From Limnohabitans sp. MORI2 (GTDB lineage: Bacteria > Pseudomonadota > Gammaproteobacteria > Burkholderiales > Burkholderiaceae_C): a stretch of DNA of 64,000 nt. Location: assembly GCF_027925025.1 (NCBI RefSeq), contig NZ_AP027058.1, positions 1,674,001 through 1,738,000 on the forward strand. The letters are read 5' to 3'. This document shows positions 17,146 to 27,580 of this stretch, in pieces (position 1 is the stretch's first letter; each line of letters starts with the position of its first letter). A program made the translations under genes and the position numbers. A model generated the notes under the pieces. That model was not told the origin of the DNA. It searched no databases and saw nothing but the letters and a program-made list of their open reading frames with translations.

Positions 17146-18777
17146 ATGCCATTGCCTCCCGCTCCCGCCAAACGTGCCGCTTTGTTGAACACCGAGGGCT
17201 TAGATGCCGCCATAACAACCAAATCGCGCAACGCACGGAAATCTGCAGTTCGTCCCAAACAAGCGTCGACAGCGGAAATCTCTGTAGCCCCCCAAGAGGC
17301 AAAGGCCGTCAGCCCAGTCTCACGCAAACCAATCTCAATTCCAGCCAACAAGGTCGAGCGAAAAACAAGTCCGAAGAAAAAGCACACAGGCCCTGCCAAA
17401 TTATTCGTACTCGACACCAATGTGCTGATGCACGACCCCATGTGCTTGTTCCGCTTCGAAGAGCACGATGTGTATCTGCCCATGATCGTGCTCGAAGAAC
17501 TCGACGGCCACAAAAAAGGCATGACCGAAGTAGCCCGCAATGCCCGTCAGACCAGTCGTTCGCTTGATGCACTTGTGGCATCACATGAGGCTGACATCCT
17601 CACCGGCATCCAGCTCGATGGCACCGGCCACATCGAAGTCAGCGGCCGCCTGTTTTTCCAAACCGAGCCCCTCGATTTCACACTCCCCTCCAGCCTGCCA
17701 CAAGGCAAAGCCGACAACCAAATCTTGGGGGTGGTGGAAGCCCTGCGTGTCAAACATGCCCCACGCGAAGTGGTGTTGGTCTCCAAAGACATCAACATGC
17801 GCGTCAAAGCGCGTGCACTAGGTCTAGCCGCTGAAGACTATCAAAACGACAAGACCCTGGAAGACGGTGACCTGTTGTATTCGGGCGCGATGGCGCTGCC
17901 CGAAGACTTCTGGCTCAAGCACGCCAAAGAGGTTGAGAGTTGGCAAAGTGGCAGCCACACCTTCTACCGCCTGAGTGGCCCACTGGTACCCGACTTGCAC
18001 ATCAACCAGTTTGTGTATCACGAGTCTGCTGGAGAGCCCAGCTTGTACGCCCGCGTCACCGAAATTCGCGGCAACACCGTGGTGTTGAAAACACTCAAAG
18101 ATTTCACACATCTCAAAAATGCCGTGTGGGGCGTGACGACACGCAACCGCGAACAAAACTTTGCGATGAACTTGCTCACTGACCCTGAGATTGACTTTGT
18201 CACCCTCACAGGCACCGCCGGCACGGGTAAAACATTGATGGCCTTGGCAGCTGGTTTGACACAAGTGTTAGACGATCGCCGCTACACCGAAATCATCATG
18301 ACCCGCGCGACCGTGAGCGTGGGCGAAGACATTGGTTTCTTGCCTGGCACCGAAGAAGAAAAAATGGGCCCATGGATGGGCGCCTTAGACGACAACCTCG
18401 AAGTGTTGGCCAAAACGGAAACCAGTGCCGGCGAATGGGGTCGTGCGGCCACCAATGATTTGATTCGCAGTCGTATCAAGGTCAAGAGTTTGAACTTCAT
18501 GCGCGGGCGCACCTTCTTGAACAAGTACCTCATCATCGATGAAGCTCAAAACTTGACGCCCAAGCAAATCAAAACGCTCATCACGCGCGCGGGCCCCGGC
18601 ACCAAGATCATCTGCATGGGTAACTTGGCGCAGATTGATACGCCCTACCTGACCGAAGGCTCATCGGGCTTGACGTATGCGGTGGACCGCTTCAAGGGAT
18701 GGCCACACGGCGGTCACATCACCTTGGCGCGTGGCGAGCGCTCGCGTCTGGCTGACTTTGCCAGTGAAGTGCTTTAA
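17146..18777 (+). CDS. PhoH-like ATPase with N-terminal PIN domain
   Basis: A 543-residue protein. A basic, poorly conserved leader (1-80) is followed by a PIN nuclease domain (about 83-215) beginning KLFVLDTNVLMHDP, with acidic residues typical of the PIN metal site. The PhoH P-loop ATPase domain (about 330-540) has Walker A GTAGTGKT near 355, Walker B IIDEAQNL and the conserved CMGNLAQIDTPYL sensor region. PIN-PhoH (PhoH2-type) proteins are thought to be RNA helicase/ribonucleases; the natural substrate in this lineage is not known. It is monocistronic between the terminator at 17098 and the convergent dnaB. Confidence 0.92.
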   Translation: MPLPPAPAKRAALLNTEGLDAAITTKSRNARKSAVRPKQASTAEISVAPQEAKAVSPVSRKPISIPANKVERKTSPKKKHTGPAKLFVLDTNVLMHDPMCLFRFEEHDVYLPMIVLEELDGHKKGMTEVARNARQTSRSLDALVASHEADILTGIQLDGTGHIEVSGRLFFQTEPLDFTLPSSLPQGKADNQILGVVEALRVKHAPREVVLVSKDINMRVKARALGLAAEDYQNDKTLEDGDLLYSGAMALPEDFWLKHAKEVESWQSGSHTFYRLSGPLVPDLHINQFVYHESAGEPSLYARVTEIRGNTVVLKTLKDFTHLKNAVWGVTTRNREQNFAMNLLTDPEIDFVTLTGTAGTGKTLMALAAGLTQVLDDRRYTEIIMTRATVSVGEDIGFLPGTEEEKMGPWMGALDDNLEVLAKTETSAGEWGRAATNDLIRSRIKVKSLNFMRGRTFLNKYLIIDEAQNLTPKQIKTLITRAGPGTKIICMGNLAQIDTPYLTEGSSGLTYAVDRFKGWPHGGHITLARGERSRLADFASEVL

Positions 18778-18792
18778 ACCTTCAGGACTGGC

Positions 18793-20205
18793 TTAGTAAT
18801 CGCCACCACTGCTGTAGCCACTGGCCAAGCTCTCGAACTTGGTGAGTGGTTTCAAGAAGGCCAGCTTGACGGTCCCTGTGGGGCCGTTACGCTGCTTGCC
18901 GATGATGACTTCGGCCACGCCTGGCTCTTTGGACTCTTTGTTGTAGTAATCGTCGCGGTAGATGAACATGATCACGTCCGCGTCTTGCTCAATCGCGCCT
19001 GATTCACGCAAGTCACTCATCATGGGGCGTTTGTCCGTGCGTTGTTCCACGCTTCGGTTGAGCTGAGACAGCGCAATCACGGGGCACTGCAACTCTTTAG
19101 CAAGCATCTTCAAGCCGCGAGAAATTTCGCCAATCTCTGTGGCTCGGTTATCGCCACCGCTGCTGCTTGAGCCGCTCATCAACTGCAAATAGTCGACCAC
19201 GATCAGACCGAGCTTGCCGCACTGACGCGCCAAACGACGAGCGTTCGCACGCAGCTCACTCGGGGTCAGACCTGGTGTTTCGTCAATGTGCAGCGACACA
19301 TTGCGCAGCTTTTCAATGGCCTCTGTCAAACGCGGCCATTCGTCATCGTTGAGCTTGCCTGTGCGCAAGTGGCCTTGGTCGACACGGCCAATTGAGCCCA
19401 CGATACGAACTGCCAGTTGTGCCGCCCCCATCTCCATCGAGAACACAGCCACAGGCAAACCTTCGTTCAAGGCCACATGCTCGGCAATGTTGATGGCCAG
19501 CGCGGTCTTACCCATAGACGGACGAGCCGCCAACACAATCAAATCACCCGGCTGCAAGCCAGAGGTCATGCGGTCAAAGTCAATAAAACCTGTCGGTACG
19601 CCGGTGATGTCGTTTTGGTTGTCCGCCATCTCTTGCACGCGATCGAGCAAATCGACCACCAACTGCGGCATGGCTTGAAAGCCCTGCTTCATGCGTGAGC
19701 CTTCTTCACCAATGTTGAAGATTTTTTGCTCGGCTTCATCCAAGATTTGAGCCACGGCCCTGCCCTGAGTGTTGAAAGCATTGGTAGCAATCTCATCACT
19801 GGCGGTCACCAGCTTGCGCAGGATTGAGCGCTCACGCACGATCTCGGCATAACGACGAATATTGCTCGCGCTCGGCACGTATTGCGCCAAGGCGTTGAGG
19901 TAGCCCAAGCCACCGATTTCTTCGGCCTTGCCCAACGATTGCAAATGCTCGTAGACAGTGATCACATCCGCAGGACGGCTGGCGTTGACCAAGGCACCAA
20001 TCGCGCCGTACACCTGCTTGTGTTCGTAGCGGTAGAAATCGCCTTCAACCAACAAATCACCAACGCGGTCCCACGCACCGTTGTCTAGCAACAAGCCGCC
20101 CAACACACTGGATTCTGCCTCGATGGAGTGCGGCGGAATGCGCAGCTGTGCAATTTGTTGGTCGTGGGAGAAGCTTTCTTCAAAGCTTAGCGATTCGGCT
20201 GACAT
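18793..20205 (-). CDS. dnaB: Replicative DNA helicase DnaB
   Basis: Hexameric 5'-3' helicase that unwinds DNA ahead of the replication fork. The 470-residue protein has the N-terminal primase-interaction domain (about 20-125), the linker region and the RecA-like ATPase domain. Walker A is RPSMGKTALA near 225, Walker B is LIVVDYLQLMSG near 335, and DRNRS-like segments follow (SQLNRSVEQRTDKRP). No intein is present. It lies downstream of the rpsF-priB-rpsR-rplI operon, a conserved neighbourhood, but a terminator (20308-20334) separates them. The intervening leader contains a consensus DnaA box. Confidence 0.98.
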   Translation of the reverse strand: MSAESLSFEESFSHDQQIAQLRIPPHSIEAESSVLGGLLLDNGAWDRVGDLLVEGDFYRYEHKQVYGAIGALVNASRPADVITVYEHLQSLGKAEEIGGLGYLNALAQYVPSASNIRRYAEIVRERSILRKLVTASDEIATNAFNTQGRAVAQILDEAEQKIFNIGEEGSRMKQGFQAMPQLVVDLLDRVQEMADNQNDITGVPTGFIDFDRMTSGLQPGDLIVLAARPSMGKTALAINIAEHVALNEGLPVAVFSMEMGAAQLAVRIVGSIGRVDQGHLRTGKLNDDEWPRLTEAIEKLRNVSLHIDETPGLTPSELRANARRLARQCGKLGLIVVDYLQLMSGSSSSGGDNRATEIGEISRGLKMLAKELQCPVIALSQLNRSVEQRTDKRPMMSDLRESGAIEQDADVIMFIYRDDYYNKESKEPGVAEVIIGKQRNGPTGTVKLAFLKPLTKFESLASGYSSGGDY

Positions 20206-20263
20206 AGTGATCCTGTAAAACGCACATCCTAAGCCCAGAGACGCTAAACGCTTGGGATAACTC

Positions 20264-20272
20264 TGTGGATAA
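20264..20272 (-). promoter_or_regulatory. DnaA box in the dnaB leader
   Basis: TTATCCACA on the minus strand, an exact match to the strongest E. coli DnaA box, lies 59 bases upstream of the dnaB start. A weaker relative (TTATCCCAA, 7 of 9) is at 20252-20260 on the same strand. The two boxes are 12 bases apart. Confidence 0.6.
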
Positions 20273-20307
20273 GACGTGGGTTAGCTGGGGAAATGCAAAG
20301 AACAAAT

Positions 20308-20334
20308 AAAAAAGCCGCTCCGAAGAGCGGCTTT
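20308..20334 (-). terminator. Terminator of the rpsF-priB-rpsR-rplI operon
   Basis: A perfect 10-bp stem AAAGCCGCTC (20311-20320) / GAGCGGCTTT (20325-20334) with a CGAA loop. On the minus strand it is followed by a T-run (20313-20308). It lies 17 bases after the rplI stop and before the dnaB leader. Confidence 0.9.
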
Positions 20335-20350
20335 TGAGGTGTGGAGAAAC

Positions 20351-20803
20351 TTAAGCAGTCTCGCCTTGCACGTTGACCGTGATTTCAACAATCACGTCAG
20401 TGTGCAATGCCACGCCCACAGCGCTTTCGCTCACTGTTTTGATGGGGCCGTGAGGCATACGGATCTGAGCTTTGGCCACTGCGAAACCTTCTTTCGTCAA
20501 CGCTTCAGCGATGTCGTGGTTGGTCACAGAGCCGAACAAACGACCGTCCACGCCAGCTTTTTGGCTGAGCTTGATGACTTTGCCAGTCAGCTTCTCGCCT
20601 TGGGCTTGTGCAGCAGCCAATTTTTCAGCAGCAGCTTTTTCGAGTTCAGCGCGGCGAACTTCGAATTCTTTGATCGCTGTCTCAGTGGCGCGACGAGCGC
20701 GGCCTGATGGGATCAAAAAGTTACGGGCGTAACCATCTTTCACACGGACGATTTCGCCGAGGTTGCCGAGGTTCACGACCTTGTCGAGCAGAATAATTTG
20801 CAT
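20351..20803 (-). CDS. rplI: 50S ribosomal protein L9
   Basis: Component of the large ribosomal subunit, binding 23S rRNA near the L1 stalk. The 150-residue protein starts [19 protein letters not shown], continues with [16 protein letters not shown] (the L9 signature), a long connecting helix (about 40-75) and the C-terminal domain. It is the last gene of the S6-PriB-S18-L9 operon, 11 bases after rpsR. Confidence 0.98.
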   Translation of the reverse strand: MQIILLDKVVNLGNLGEIVRVKDGYARNFLIPSGRARRATETAIKEFEVRRAELEKAAAEKLAAAQAQGEKLTGKVIKLSQKAGVDGRLFGSVTNHDIAEALTKEGFAVAKAQIRMPHGPIKTVSESAVGVALHTDVIVEITVNVQGETA

Positions 20804-20814
20804 GGTCGGTCTCC

Positions 20815-21096
20815 TTAGATCTTGTGCTGGTCGCTGTAAGGCACCAAAGCCAAGAAGCGTGCGCGCTTGATGGCAGTGTTCAGCTGACGTTGGTAAATAG
20901 CGCGTGTGCCGGTCAGGCGTGCGGGAATGATCTTGCCGTTTTCGGCAATGAAGTCACGCAATGTGTCGACGTCTTTGTAGTCGATTTCTTCAACGCCAGT
21001 GACGGTGAAGCGGCAGAAGCGCTTGCGCTTGAAAAGCAATGATTGCGTGTTGCGCTTTGGGCGCTTGTCTTTGTTGAATTTCTTGAATGTGGCCAT
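20815..21096 (-). CDS. rpsR: 30S ribosomal protein S18
   Basis: Small-subunit protein that pairs with S6 on the platform. The 93-residue protein has a basic N-terminal extension ([20 protein letters not shown]) and the conserved core [20 protein letters not shown] and [19 protein letters not shown]. It lies between priB and rplI with short gaps. Confidence 0.98.
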   Translation of the reverse strand: MATFKKFNKDKRPKRNTQSLLFKRKRFCRFTVTGVEEIDYKDVDTLRDFIAENGKIIPARLTGTRAIYQRQLNTAIKRARFLALVPYSDQHKI

Positions 21097-21108
21097 GATC
21101 TGGGCCTC

Positions 21109-21399
21109 CTATGAAATTTGCTGAAAATCTTGAATGTGAAAAACGACGTTTTTGCTGTGACGAGGTGAGGCTAAAAAGCCACTGAACTGCCAAAGGCTAC
21201 CGAGGGGAAGTTGAGCGAGACGCTCAGCTAAGGATCCCAAGGCGACTGTTTTGACGGTTGCTTTGACTTGTCGCTTTTGCCCTGCTTCTTGAATTTCGGA
21301 CTCGTGTTCGAGACTCAAATCAATGGCGGGTAAACCGGCTGGGGTGTATCGCAGGGCCGAAGCCTCTACAACACAAGCGTTCAAAACAACGTGGTTCAA
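21109..21399 (-). CDS. priB: Primosomal replication protein PriB
   Basis: Single-strand DNA-binding OB-fold protein of 96 residues that helps PriA restart stalled replication forks. The motif SALRYTPAGLPAIDLSLEHES at about 14-34 (the usual R-TPAG-P stretch) and the ending VVFHIQDFQQI are typical. The start codon appears to be TTG (21399-21397) with AAGG three bases upstream; no ATG is available. It lies between rpsF and rpsR, the standard place in Betaproteobacteria. Confidence 0.92.
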   Translation of the reverse strand: MNHVVLNACVVEASALRYTPAGLPAIDLSLEHESEIQEAGQKRQVKATVKTVALGSLAERLAQLPLGSLWQFSGFLASPRHSKNVVFHIQDFQQIS

Positions 21400-21419
21400 A
21401 CCTTGTCGTGAGTCAGCAA

Positions 21420-21785
21420 TTAGCCCGCGAACTCAGCTTGCTGGTTCTTGCGAGCTTCTTCGCGCTCGACGGTCTTCATCATGATGGAAGGTGTTGTTTC
21501 AGCCTTCTTACGCAAGACAGTCATGTGACGCAACACAGCATCGTTGAACTTGAACGCGTGTTCGAGTTCAGACATCACAGCTTGGCTAGCTTCGATGTTC
21601 AAGCAAATGTAGTGAGCTTTGGCAAGCTTGTTGATCATGTAGGCCAACTGGCGGCGACCCCAGTCTTCCGTACGATGAATCGCACCACCACCTGCGGTGA
21701 TCATGCCTTTGTAACGCTCCAGCATGGCTGGAACTTGTTCGCTTTGATCCGGATGGATCAACAAAATGATTTCGTAATGACGCAT
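21420..21785 (-). CDS. rpsF: 30S ribosomal protein S6
   Basis: Small-subunit protein that binds S18 and 16S rRNA. The 121-residue protein begins [21 protein letters not shown] and contains [20 protein letters not shown], both typical of S6. The ATG at 21785 has AAGGAG six bases upstream, so it is preferred over the in-frame GTG at 21791. First gene of the S6-PriB-S18-L9 operon. Confidence 0.98.
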   Translation of the reverse strand: MRHYEIILLIHPDQSEQVPAMLERYKGMITAGGGAIHRTEDWGRRQLAYMINKLAKAHYICLNIEASQAVMSELEHAFKFNDAVLRHMTVLRKKAETTPSIMMKTVEREEARKNQQAEFAG

Positions 21786-21858
21786 GGACACTCCTTGTGG
21801 ATATGAAGCTGCCTGCGGCGTCAGACGCTGGCAGCAAGGGAAAAGCCCATGATTATAG

Positions 21859-23862
21859 TCAATTTTTAAGCTTAAAGGGAAGCTTACTCCCCAAGTACCC
21901 CATCAAGAATCCGGCAGGGACCCCAAAAACACCCGCACACACCGGGTCCAAGCCCATCCACAAGGTGTCCGCGGGCTGCCAATGCAGCCACATCTGCACC
22001 CACGGGTGATTAGAGGCAATGTAGTAAGAACTCACAGCAAGCCCCGCCACCATCGACAACAGCGCGCCCACATGGTTCATGCCTCGCCAATAAATACCCA
22101 AAAGCATGACGGGGAAGAACGTCGAAGCTGCCAACGAAAACGCGCAGGTCACCCAGAACAAAATACTGACGGGGCGATTGGTGGCAAACCACGCAGCGAG
22201 CAAGGCCACCACCATCAACAATATTTTGTTCAACATGATGCGACGCAAGGGCGGCGCATTGGGCTCTGCTGTTTGGAAATATAAATCTTGCGCCAACGCA
22301 CTAGAAATCGTCAGCAACAAACCATCTGCTGTTGAAAGCGCCGCAGCCAAAGCCCCAGCAGCGAGCAACCCTGTAAACACCGATGAAATGTGCGTCATCT
22401 CAGGCACACCCAACACAAAATAGTCACTGAACAGACGAACGTCAGCGTATTGAACCATGCCGTCTTGGTTGTAGTCTTGGATGCTCAACAACGCCAGTTT
22501 GCGCAGCTTCAAACGATCCGCCCAATCGGGCAATTGATCCAAATGCGACCCAACCAATTCCGTCAATACATACGACTTAAGCAACACCGCCAACGAAGAC
22601 GCACACAAGTACACCACCACAATGAAAGCCAACGCCCAGACCACTGAACGCTCAGCCTCTGCAGGGGTTGGCGTTGTGTAAGAACGCACCAAGATATGTG
22701 GCAATGCGGCAGTCCCCAGCATCAAACAAAAAATCAAAGCCAGGCTGTTGTTTAAGCCATCGTTCCATCCATTCAAGTTGTTTTTTTGGAAACCAACAGG
22801 TCGATCAATGGCTTGCGCCAGCACTTCACGCTCAGACTGCCAAGCACCCACCAATCGCTCCAGCGAAGTTTCGCGCCACGCTGGGTTTGCTTCTAATTTT
22901 TGAATTTCTCGCAGCGAAGCGTTGTCAGCTTTCGCACGTGCCACTTGTTTCGCCACGATCTGCCGTTCGACTTCACGGGCATAAATAGGCTCAGCAATCT
23001 TGACGTCTAAGCTGCTCATACGCAGGCTAATGACATCGCGCGTCATCAGCTCTGCTGGATCAGACTCAATTTGCTGCGTGCGTTGTTGAATCGTCGGCAA
23101 TGACTGAATCGCAGCCACCGTCACAAAAGGATGCCCCTGTGTTTTGAATGAGACCGCCATGGCCAACACCACCATGGACACCACAATCACCACGCATTGC
23201 ACGCCTTGCGTCCATGTCACCGCACGCATGCCACCGAGAAAAGAGCACAGCAACACACCGCCCAAAGCCAGAAAGACACCGAGTTCAAAGGTCAAACCTG
23301 ACAGCATGGATGCCACCAAACCAATGCCATAAATCTGCGCCACCAAATAAATACCCGAGCACAAGATGGCGCCCCATGCCGCTAACCAACGCACCGCGGC
23401 ACTGCCGAAACGTTGCTCTAAAAAATCAGGAATCGTGATCGCACGCGACCGATTGAGCTTGGCTGCAAACAAAAAACCAAGCAAACAAAAGCCACCGGTC
23501 CAGCCCAACAGATAAGCCAGTCCCCCCGGATGTTGACCATCCCCAACCAAACCATCCGTTAAGAGCAATCCGGTCAAACCGATGAATGAAGCAGCAGACA
23601 ACCAATCCGCGGCTGTCGCCATGCCGTTCATCGGCGCACTGATGCTGCGCCCAGCGACAAAGTACTCCTCTGGCACTGTTGTTCGGCAAAACATGCCGAT
23701 GAGTGCGTAGCCAATGATGGACACCACCAAGAAAAAGCCATTCACCACAGCCTTGGGTACGCCAGCAAAATCTGCGAGCAACAACAAAAGCGTCAGCAGG
23801 ACCAAGCCAGCAAAGCTGAGCAACAACAAGCGCCAAGGCCAAGGTTTAAGCGGCATCATCAT
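21859..23862 (-). CDS. Sodium/solute symporter, VC_2705-like (SSS family)
   Basis: An inner-membrane protein of 667 residues with about 13 transmembrane segments, related to acetate permease ActP. The SSS signature region is near 70-110 ([20 protein letters not shown]). A long hydrophilic insertion (about 245-345) splits the helices. A loop near 455-467, [13 protein letters not shown], has the D-x-N-x-D-G spacing of an EF-hand-like calcium loop, which I recall as typical of this subgroup. Probable substrate is a short carboxylate, but sequence alone does not settle it. The start is one of three consecutive ATGs (23862, 23859, 23856), and it overlaps the small membrane gene upstream by 17 bases, indicating co-translation. 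Confidence 0.9.
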   Translation of the reverse strand: MMMPLKPWPWRLLLLSFAGLVLLTLLLLLADFAGVPKAVVNGFFLVVSIIGYALIGMFCRTTVPEEYFVAGRSISAPMNGMATAADWLSAASFIGLTGLLLTDGLVGDGQHPGGLAYLLGWTGGFCLLGFLFAAKLNRSRAITIPDFLEQRFGSAAVRWLAAWGAILCSGIYLVAQIYGIGLVASMLSGLTFELGVFLALGGVLLCSFLGGMRAVTWTQGVQCVVIVVSMVVLAMAVSFKTQGHPFVTVAAIQSLPTIQQRTQQIESDPAELMTRDVISLRMSSLDVKIAEPIYAREVERQIVAKQVARAKADNASLREIQKLEANPAWRETSLERLVGAWQSEREVLAQAIDRPVGFQKNNLNGWNDGLNNSLALIFCLMLGTAALPHILVRSYTTPTPAEAERSVVWALAFIVVVYLCASSLAVLLKSYVLTELVGSHLDQLPDWADRLKLRKLALLSIQDYNQDGMVQYADVRLFSDYFVLGVPEMTHISSVFTGLLAAGALAAALSTADGLLLTISSALAQDLYFQTAEPNAPPLRRIMLNKILLMVVALLAAWFATNRPVSILFWVTCAFSLAASTFFPVMLLGIYWRGMNHVGALLSMVAGLAVSSYYIASNHPWVQMWLHWQPADTLWMGLDPVCAGVFGVPAGFLMGYLGSKLPFKLKN

Positions 23863-24142
23863 CCGAACGCGGCGCTTGCGTTCCCCACCATGCCAAAAGC
23901 AAATACAGCACAGGCACCACTTGTGCGACCCATAAAAAATGCAGCCAAGTCAGGCTGGGAAAACTCCAAGCCAAACCCAACGAGGTGACCGTGAGCAACA
24001 CCAAGCCCACCACACCCCACAAAGTTCGTCTCGGCAAGGCCGAGCCGCCTATCGACAATGGGGACGCTGCCTCTGACTCAGAGGCAGCTGTGGGTTGGTG
24101 TGTCAAGGTTGAATCACTTGGCCAATGATTTCCAAGTCTCAA
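23846..24142 (-). CDS. Small two-helix membrane protein, putative partner of the symporter
   Basis: Two hydrophobic segments, [19 protein letters not shown] and [20 protein letters not shown], separated by a short SFPSLTW turn, with an acidic tail (RSDDDAA). It overlaps the symporter start and so is probably translated with it, like the small subunits that accompany many SSS symporters, though it lacks the usual DUF4212 signature as far as I can see. The start is uncertain: TTG at 24142 (overlapping the ppsA end), TTG at 24106 or TTG at 24058 are all possible. The last leaves a 70-residue protein and puts the 21-base palindrome (24067-24087) in its leader. Confidence 0.6.
   Translation of the reverse strand: MRLGNHWPSDSTLTHQPTAASESEAASPLSIGGSALPRRTLWGVVGLVLLTVTSLGLAWSFPSLTWLHFLWVAQVVPVLYLLLAWWGTQAPRSDDDAA
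24067..24087. repeat. 21-base perfect palindrome after ppsA
   Basis: CTGCCTCTGA, a single C, then TCAGAGGCAG: a perfect ten-base inverted repeat around one base. It lies 27 bases past the ppsA stop. There is no T-run on either side. It is either an operator, an mRNA hairpin between ppsA and the symporter pair, or part of the N-terminal coding region of the small membrane protein. Confidence 0.6.
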
Positions 24143-26504
24143 TCACGCTGTCTGGGTTGAGCGAGATGGAGCTGATGCCTTCGTCTGCCAACCAGTGCGC
24201 GAAGTCGGGGTGGTCGCTGGGGCCTTGGCCGCAGATACCCACGTACTTGCCTTGCGCCTTGCAAGCTGCAATGGCGCGGCTGAGCATGGCTTTCACGGCG
24301 GGGTCGCGTTCGTCAAAGTCAGCGGCCAACAGCTCCAAGCCGGAATCGCGGTCGAGACCCAAGGTCAATTGGGTCAAGTCGTTGGAGCCGATGGAGAAGC
24401 CGTCGAAGTACTTCAAGAAATCGTCTGCCAAGATGGCGTTGCTTGGCACTTCGCACATCATGATGACCTTGAGGTCGTTTTCGCCGCGCTTCAAACCGTG
24501 CGAGGCCAACAAATTGGTCACGCGCTCAGCTTGGCCCAAGGTGCGCACGAAAGGCACCATGACTTGCACGTTAGTGAGCCCCATGTCTTCGCGCACGCGA
24601 CGCATGGCTTCGCACTCCATCGCAAAGGCTTCGCCGAAGTCTTCGCTGATGTAGCGGGCTGCGCCACGGAAGCCCAACATGGGGTTTTCTTCCTCGGGCT
24701 CGTAGCGGCTGCCGCCAATGAGTTTGCGGTATTCGTTGGACTTGAAGTCCGACATGCGCACGATCACAGGCTTGGGGAAAAACGCGGCGGCAATGGTGGC
24801 AATGCCTTCGGCCACTTTGTCCACGTAGAACGCGCGGGGTGACGCATGGCCACGGGCCACAGACTCCACCGCCTTCTTCAAGTCAGCGTCGACATTGGGG
24901 TAGTCCAAGATGGCCTTGGGGTGCACGCCAATGTTGTTGTTGATGATGAACTCCAAGCGGGCCAAGCCCACGCCTTCGTTGGGCAACTGAGCGAAGTCAA
25001 AGGCCAACTGTGGGTTGCCCACGTTCATCATGATCTTGGTTTTGATCTGTGGCATCTCGCCGCGTTGCACTTCGGTCACTTCGGTCTCAAGCAAACCGTC
25101 GTAAATGCGACCCGTATCACCCTCGGCACAGCTCACGGTCACCAAGGTGCCGTCTTTGAGTTGCTCGGTGGCGTGGCCACATCCCACCACCGCAGGAATG
25201 CCCAACTCACGCGCAATGATGGCGGCGTGGCAGGTGCGGCCACCACGGTTGGTCACGATGGCACTGGCGCGCTTCATCACGGGTTCCCAGTTGGGGTCGG
25301 TCATGTCGGTGACCAACACGTCGCCGGGCTGGACCTTGTCCATCTCGCTGATGTTGTGCACCAAACGCACGGGACCCGTGCCAATTTTTTGGCCAATCGC
25401 GCGGCCTTCGGCCAACACGGTGCTGTGACCTTTGAGTTTGTAGCGCAGCTCGGCTTGGCCTTTGGCTTGGCTCTTCACGGTTTCAGGACGCGCTTGCAAG
25501 ATGTAGAGCTGACCGTCTGTGCCGTCTTTACCCCACTCGATGTCCATAGGGCGGCCATAGTGCTGCTCGATCACCAGCGCGTAGTGGGCCAGTTGCTCCA
25601 CATCGGCATCGGTCAAGGAATAACGGTTGCGCAACTCAGTGGGCACGTCCACGGTTTTCACCAACTTGCCGCTGGCTTTTTTCTCTTCGGCGGTGGAGAA
25701 CACCATTTGAATCAGCTTCGAACCCAAGTTGCGGCGAATCACAGCGCGCTTGCCGGCCTTCAAGGTGGGCTTGTGCACGTAGAACTCATCGGGGTTCACG
25801 GCGCCTTGCACCACGGTCTCACCCAAGCCATAGCTGGAGGTGATGAACACCACATCTTCAAAGCCCGATTCGGTGTCGATGGTGAACATCACACCAGCAG
25901 CGCCCGTGTCAGAGCGCACCATGCGTTGCACACCGGCAGACAAAGCCACATCGGCGTGGGCAAAGCCCTTGTGCACGCGGTAGCTGATGGCGCGGTCGTT
26001 GTACAGCGAAGCAAACACCTCTTTCATCTTGTGCAGCACTTCGTCAATGCCGTGCACGTTGAGGAAGGTTTCTTGTTGGCCTGCGAAAGAAGCGTCTGGC
26101 AAGTCTTCGGCAGTGGCAGAAGAACGCACGGCAAACGTCGCGGCAGCGTTGCCCTCAGACAAGGTGATGAAGGCTTCGCGAATCGCTTTTTCCAAATCGG
26201 CTGGGAAAGGCTGGGCCTCTACCATGGCGCGAATTTCGGCACCGGCTTCGGCCAAGGCGCGCACGTCTTCGGTGTCGAGCTTGTCCAAGCGGGCGTTGAT
26301 TTTGTCGGTCAAGCCGTCGAACGCCAAAAACTCGCGGAAGGCATGGGCCGTCGTGGCAAAGCCCGTGGGCACACGCACGCCAGAGGGTAGTTGCGAAATC
26401 ATTTCGCCGAGGCTGGCGTTTTTACCGCCAACGGCTTCGACGTCTGTCATTCGCAGTTGCTCAAAAGGAACCACCAAGGCGGTTGGGCTGAAAAGTGCAG
26501 TCAT
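24114..26504 (-). CDS. ppsA: Phosphoenolpyruvate synthase
   Basis: Converts pyruvate and ATP to phosphoenolpyruvate, AMP and phosphate for gluconeogenesis. The 796-residue protein has an N-terminal ATP-binding domain ([15 protein letters not shown] at about 22-36), the swivelling phosphohistidine domain with [21 protein letters not shown] (His near 427) and the C-terminal PEP/pyruvate barrel ending in the [14 protein letters not shown] active-site region. The ATG at 26504 has GGAG seven bases upstream and is preferred over an in-frame TTG two codons earlier. Its regulator ppsR is divergent from it, sharing a 178-base promoter region. Confidence 0.97.
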   Translation of the reverse strand: MTALFSPTALVVPFEQLRMTDVEAVGGKNASLGEMISQLPSGVRVPTGFATTAHAFREFLAFDGLTDKINARLDKLDTEDVRALAEAGAEIRAMVEAQPFPADLEKAIREAFITLSEGNAAATFAVRSSATAEDLPDASFAGQQETFLNVHGIDEVLHKMKEVFASLYNDRAISYRVHKGFAHADVALSAGVQRMVRSDTGAAGVMFTIDTESGFEDVVFITSSYGLGETVVQGAVNPDEFYVHKPTLKAGKRAVIRRNLGSKLIQMVFSTAEEKKASGKLVKTVDVPTELRNRYSLTDADVEQLAHYALVIEQHYGRPMDIEWGKDGTDGQLYILQARPETVKSQAKGQAELRYKLKGHSTVLAEGRAIGQKIGTGPVRLVHNISEMDKVQPGDVLVTDMTDPNWEPVMKRASAIVTNRGGRTCHAAIIARELGIPAVVGCGHATEQLKDGTLVTVSCAEGDTGRIYDGLLETEVTEVQRGEMPQIKTKIMMNVGNPQLAFDFAQLPNEGVGLARLEFIINNNIGVHPKAILDYPNVDADLKKAVESVARGHASPRAFYVDKVAEGIATIAAAFFPKPVIVRMSDFKSNEYRKLIGGSRYEPEEENPMLGFRGAARYISEDFGEAFAMECEAMRRVREDMGLTNVQVMVPFVRTLGQAERVTNLLASHGLKRGENDLKVIMMCEVPSNAILADDFLKYFDGFSIGSNDLTQLTLGLDRDSGLELLAADFDERDPAVKAMLSRAIAACKAQGKYVGICGQGPSDHPDFAHWLADEGISSISLNPDSVIETWKSLAK

Positions 26505-26682
26505 AGACAAGCTCCAAAAGTTAAAACTGGCGTGCCATGCAGCGCGGCGACTTTTTAGTTGTTCGAATGGATCGATCAGTCTGCCTGGCGAAATTCGGAT
26601 AATGGAGCATTGTAGGTGGCCGACAAGCTATCTCGCCCGCCAAAACCTGTGTTTTTGGCTTCATTTACTTTGAAAGTTTTTC

Positions 26683-27510
26683 ATGCCCAATCCCACCGTG
26701 TTTTTTGTTTCTGACGGCACCGGCATCACCGCAGAAACCTTTGGCAACGCCATCTTGGCGCAGTTTGAAGTGAAATTTCGCCACATCCGCATCCCGTTTG
26801 TTGACACGGTCGACAAAGCGCACCAAGCCGTGCGGCAAATCCTGCACACAGGCGAAATCGAGGGCCGCCGCCCCATTGTGTTCACCACATTGGTGAATAT
26901 GGAGGTCTTAAGCGTGATTTTGGAAGGCTGCAAGGACAAAACCATGCTGATGGACATGTTCAGCATCTTTGTGAATCCGCTCGAAAAAGAACTGGGCATC
27001 AAGTCCAACCACCGTGTGGGCCGTTTCTCAGATGCCAGCAAGAGCCAAGAGTACCGAGAGCGCATCGAAGCCATCAACTTCAGCTTGGCCCATGACGATG
27101 GTCAACTCAACCGCGATTTGGAGTTGTCTGACGTGATCTTGGTCGGCGTCAGTCGCAGCGGCAAAACCCCCACAAGCTTGTACTTGGCTATGCAGCACGG
27201 CTTGAAGGCTTCGAACTACCCGCTCATTCCTGAGGATTTTGAACGCCGCCAACTCCCCCCTGCCCTGATGCCACACAAGAAAAAGATTTTTGGTCTCACC
27301 ATTCAACCCGAGCGCTTGAGCGAAATTCGCAACGAACGCCGCCCTGACTCCAAATACGCCAGCCTTGCCAACTGCCGCCACGAAGTGGCCGAAGCCGAGG
27401 CCATGATGCGCCGTGCAGGCATTCGCTGGCTGTCCACCACGCACAAAAGCATTGAGGAAATTGCCACCACCATCTTGCAAGAAATCAACCCTGAACGTTT
27501 GATTTACTAA
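26683..27510 (+). CDS. ppsR: PEP synthase regulatory protein (kinase/pyrophosphorylase)
   Basis: Bifunctional DUF299 enzyme of 275 residues that inactivates PpsA by ADP-dependent threonine phosphorylation and reactivates it by Pi-dependent phosphorolysis. The N-terminal [18 protein letters not shown] and the P-loop [15 protein letters not shown] (about 148-162) are diagnostic. The ATG at 26683 follows a weak GAAAG. It is divergent from ppsA, a conserved pairing. A strong terminator follows. Confidence 0.96.
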   Translation: MPNPTVFFVSDGTGITAETFGNAILAQFEVKFRHIRIPFVDTVDKAHQAVRQILHTGEIEGRRPIVFTTLVNMEVLSVILEGCKDKTMLMDMFSIFVNPLEKELGIKSNHRVGRFSDASKSQEYRERIEAINFSLAHDDGQLNRDLELSDVILVGVSRSGKTPTSLYLAMQHGLKASNYPLIPEDFERRQLPPALMPHKKKIFGLTIQPERLSEIRNERRPDSKYASLANCRHEVAEAEAMMRRAGIRWLSTTHKSIEEIATTILQEINPERLIY

Positions 27511-27525
27511 GGCGCCCCCCTTCAC

Positions 27526-27563
27526 AAAAAAGCCCCGCAACGCCTAGCGCTGCGGGGCTTTTT
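27526..27563. terminator. Bidirectional terminator between ppsR and the GlcG-like gene
   Basis: GCCCCGCA (27532-27539) pairs with TGCGGGGC (27551-27558), flanked by six As and five Ts, so it can end both convergent transcripts. Confidence 0.9.
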
Positions 27564-27580
27564 GTTAGAAACGCGAAGGT

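Noticed and set aside
24846..26390. A 514-codon open frame opposite ppsA
   Set aside because: It is antisense to the conserved phosphoenolpyruvate synthase, has no ribosome-binding site, and has His/Gly-rich composition typical of a shadow frame.
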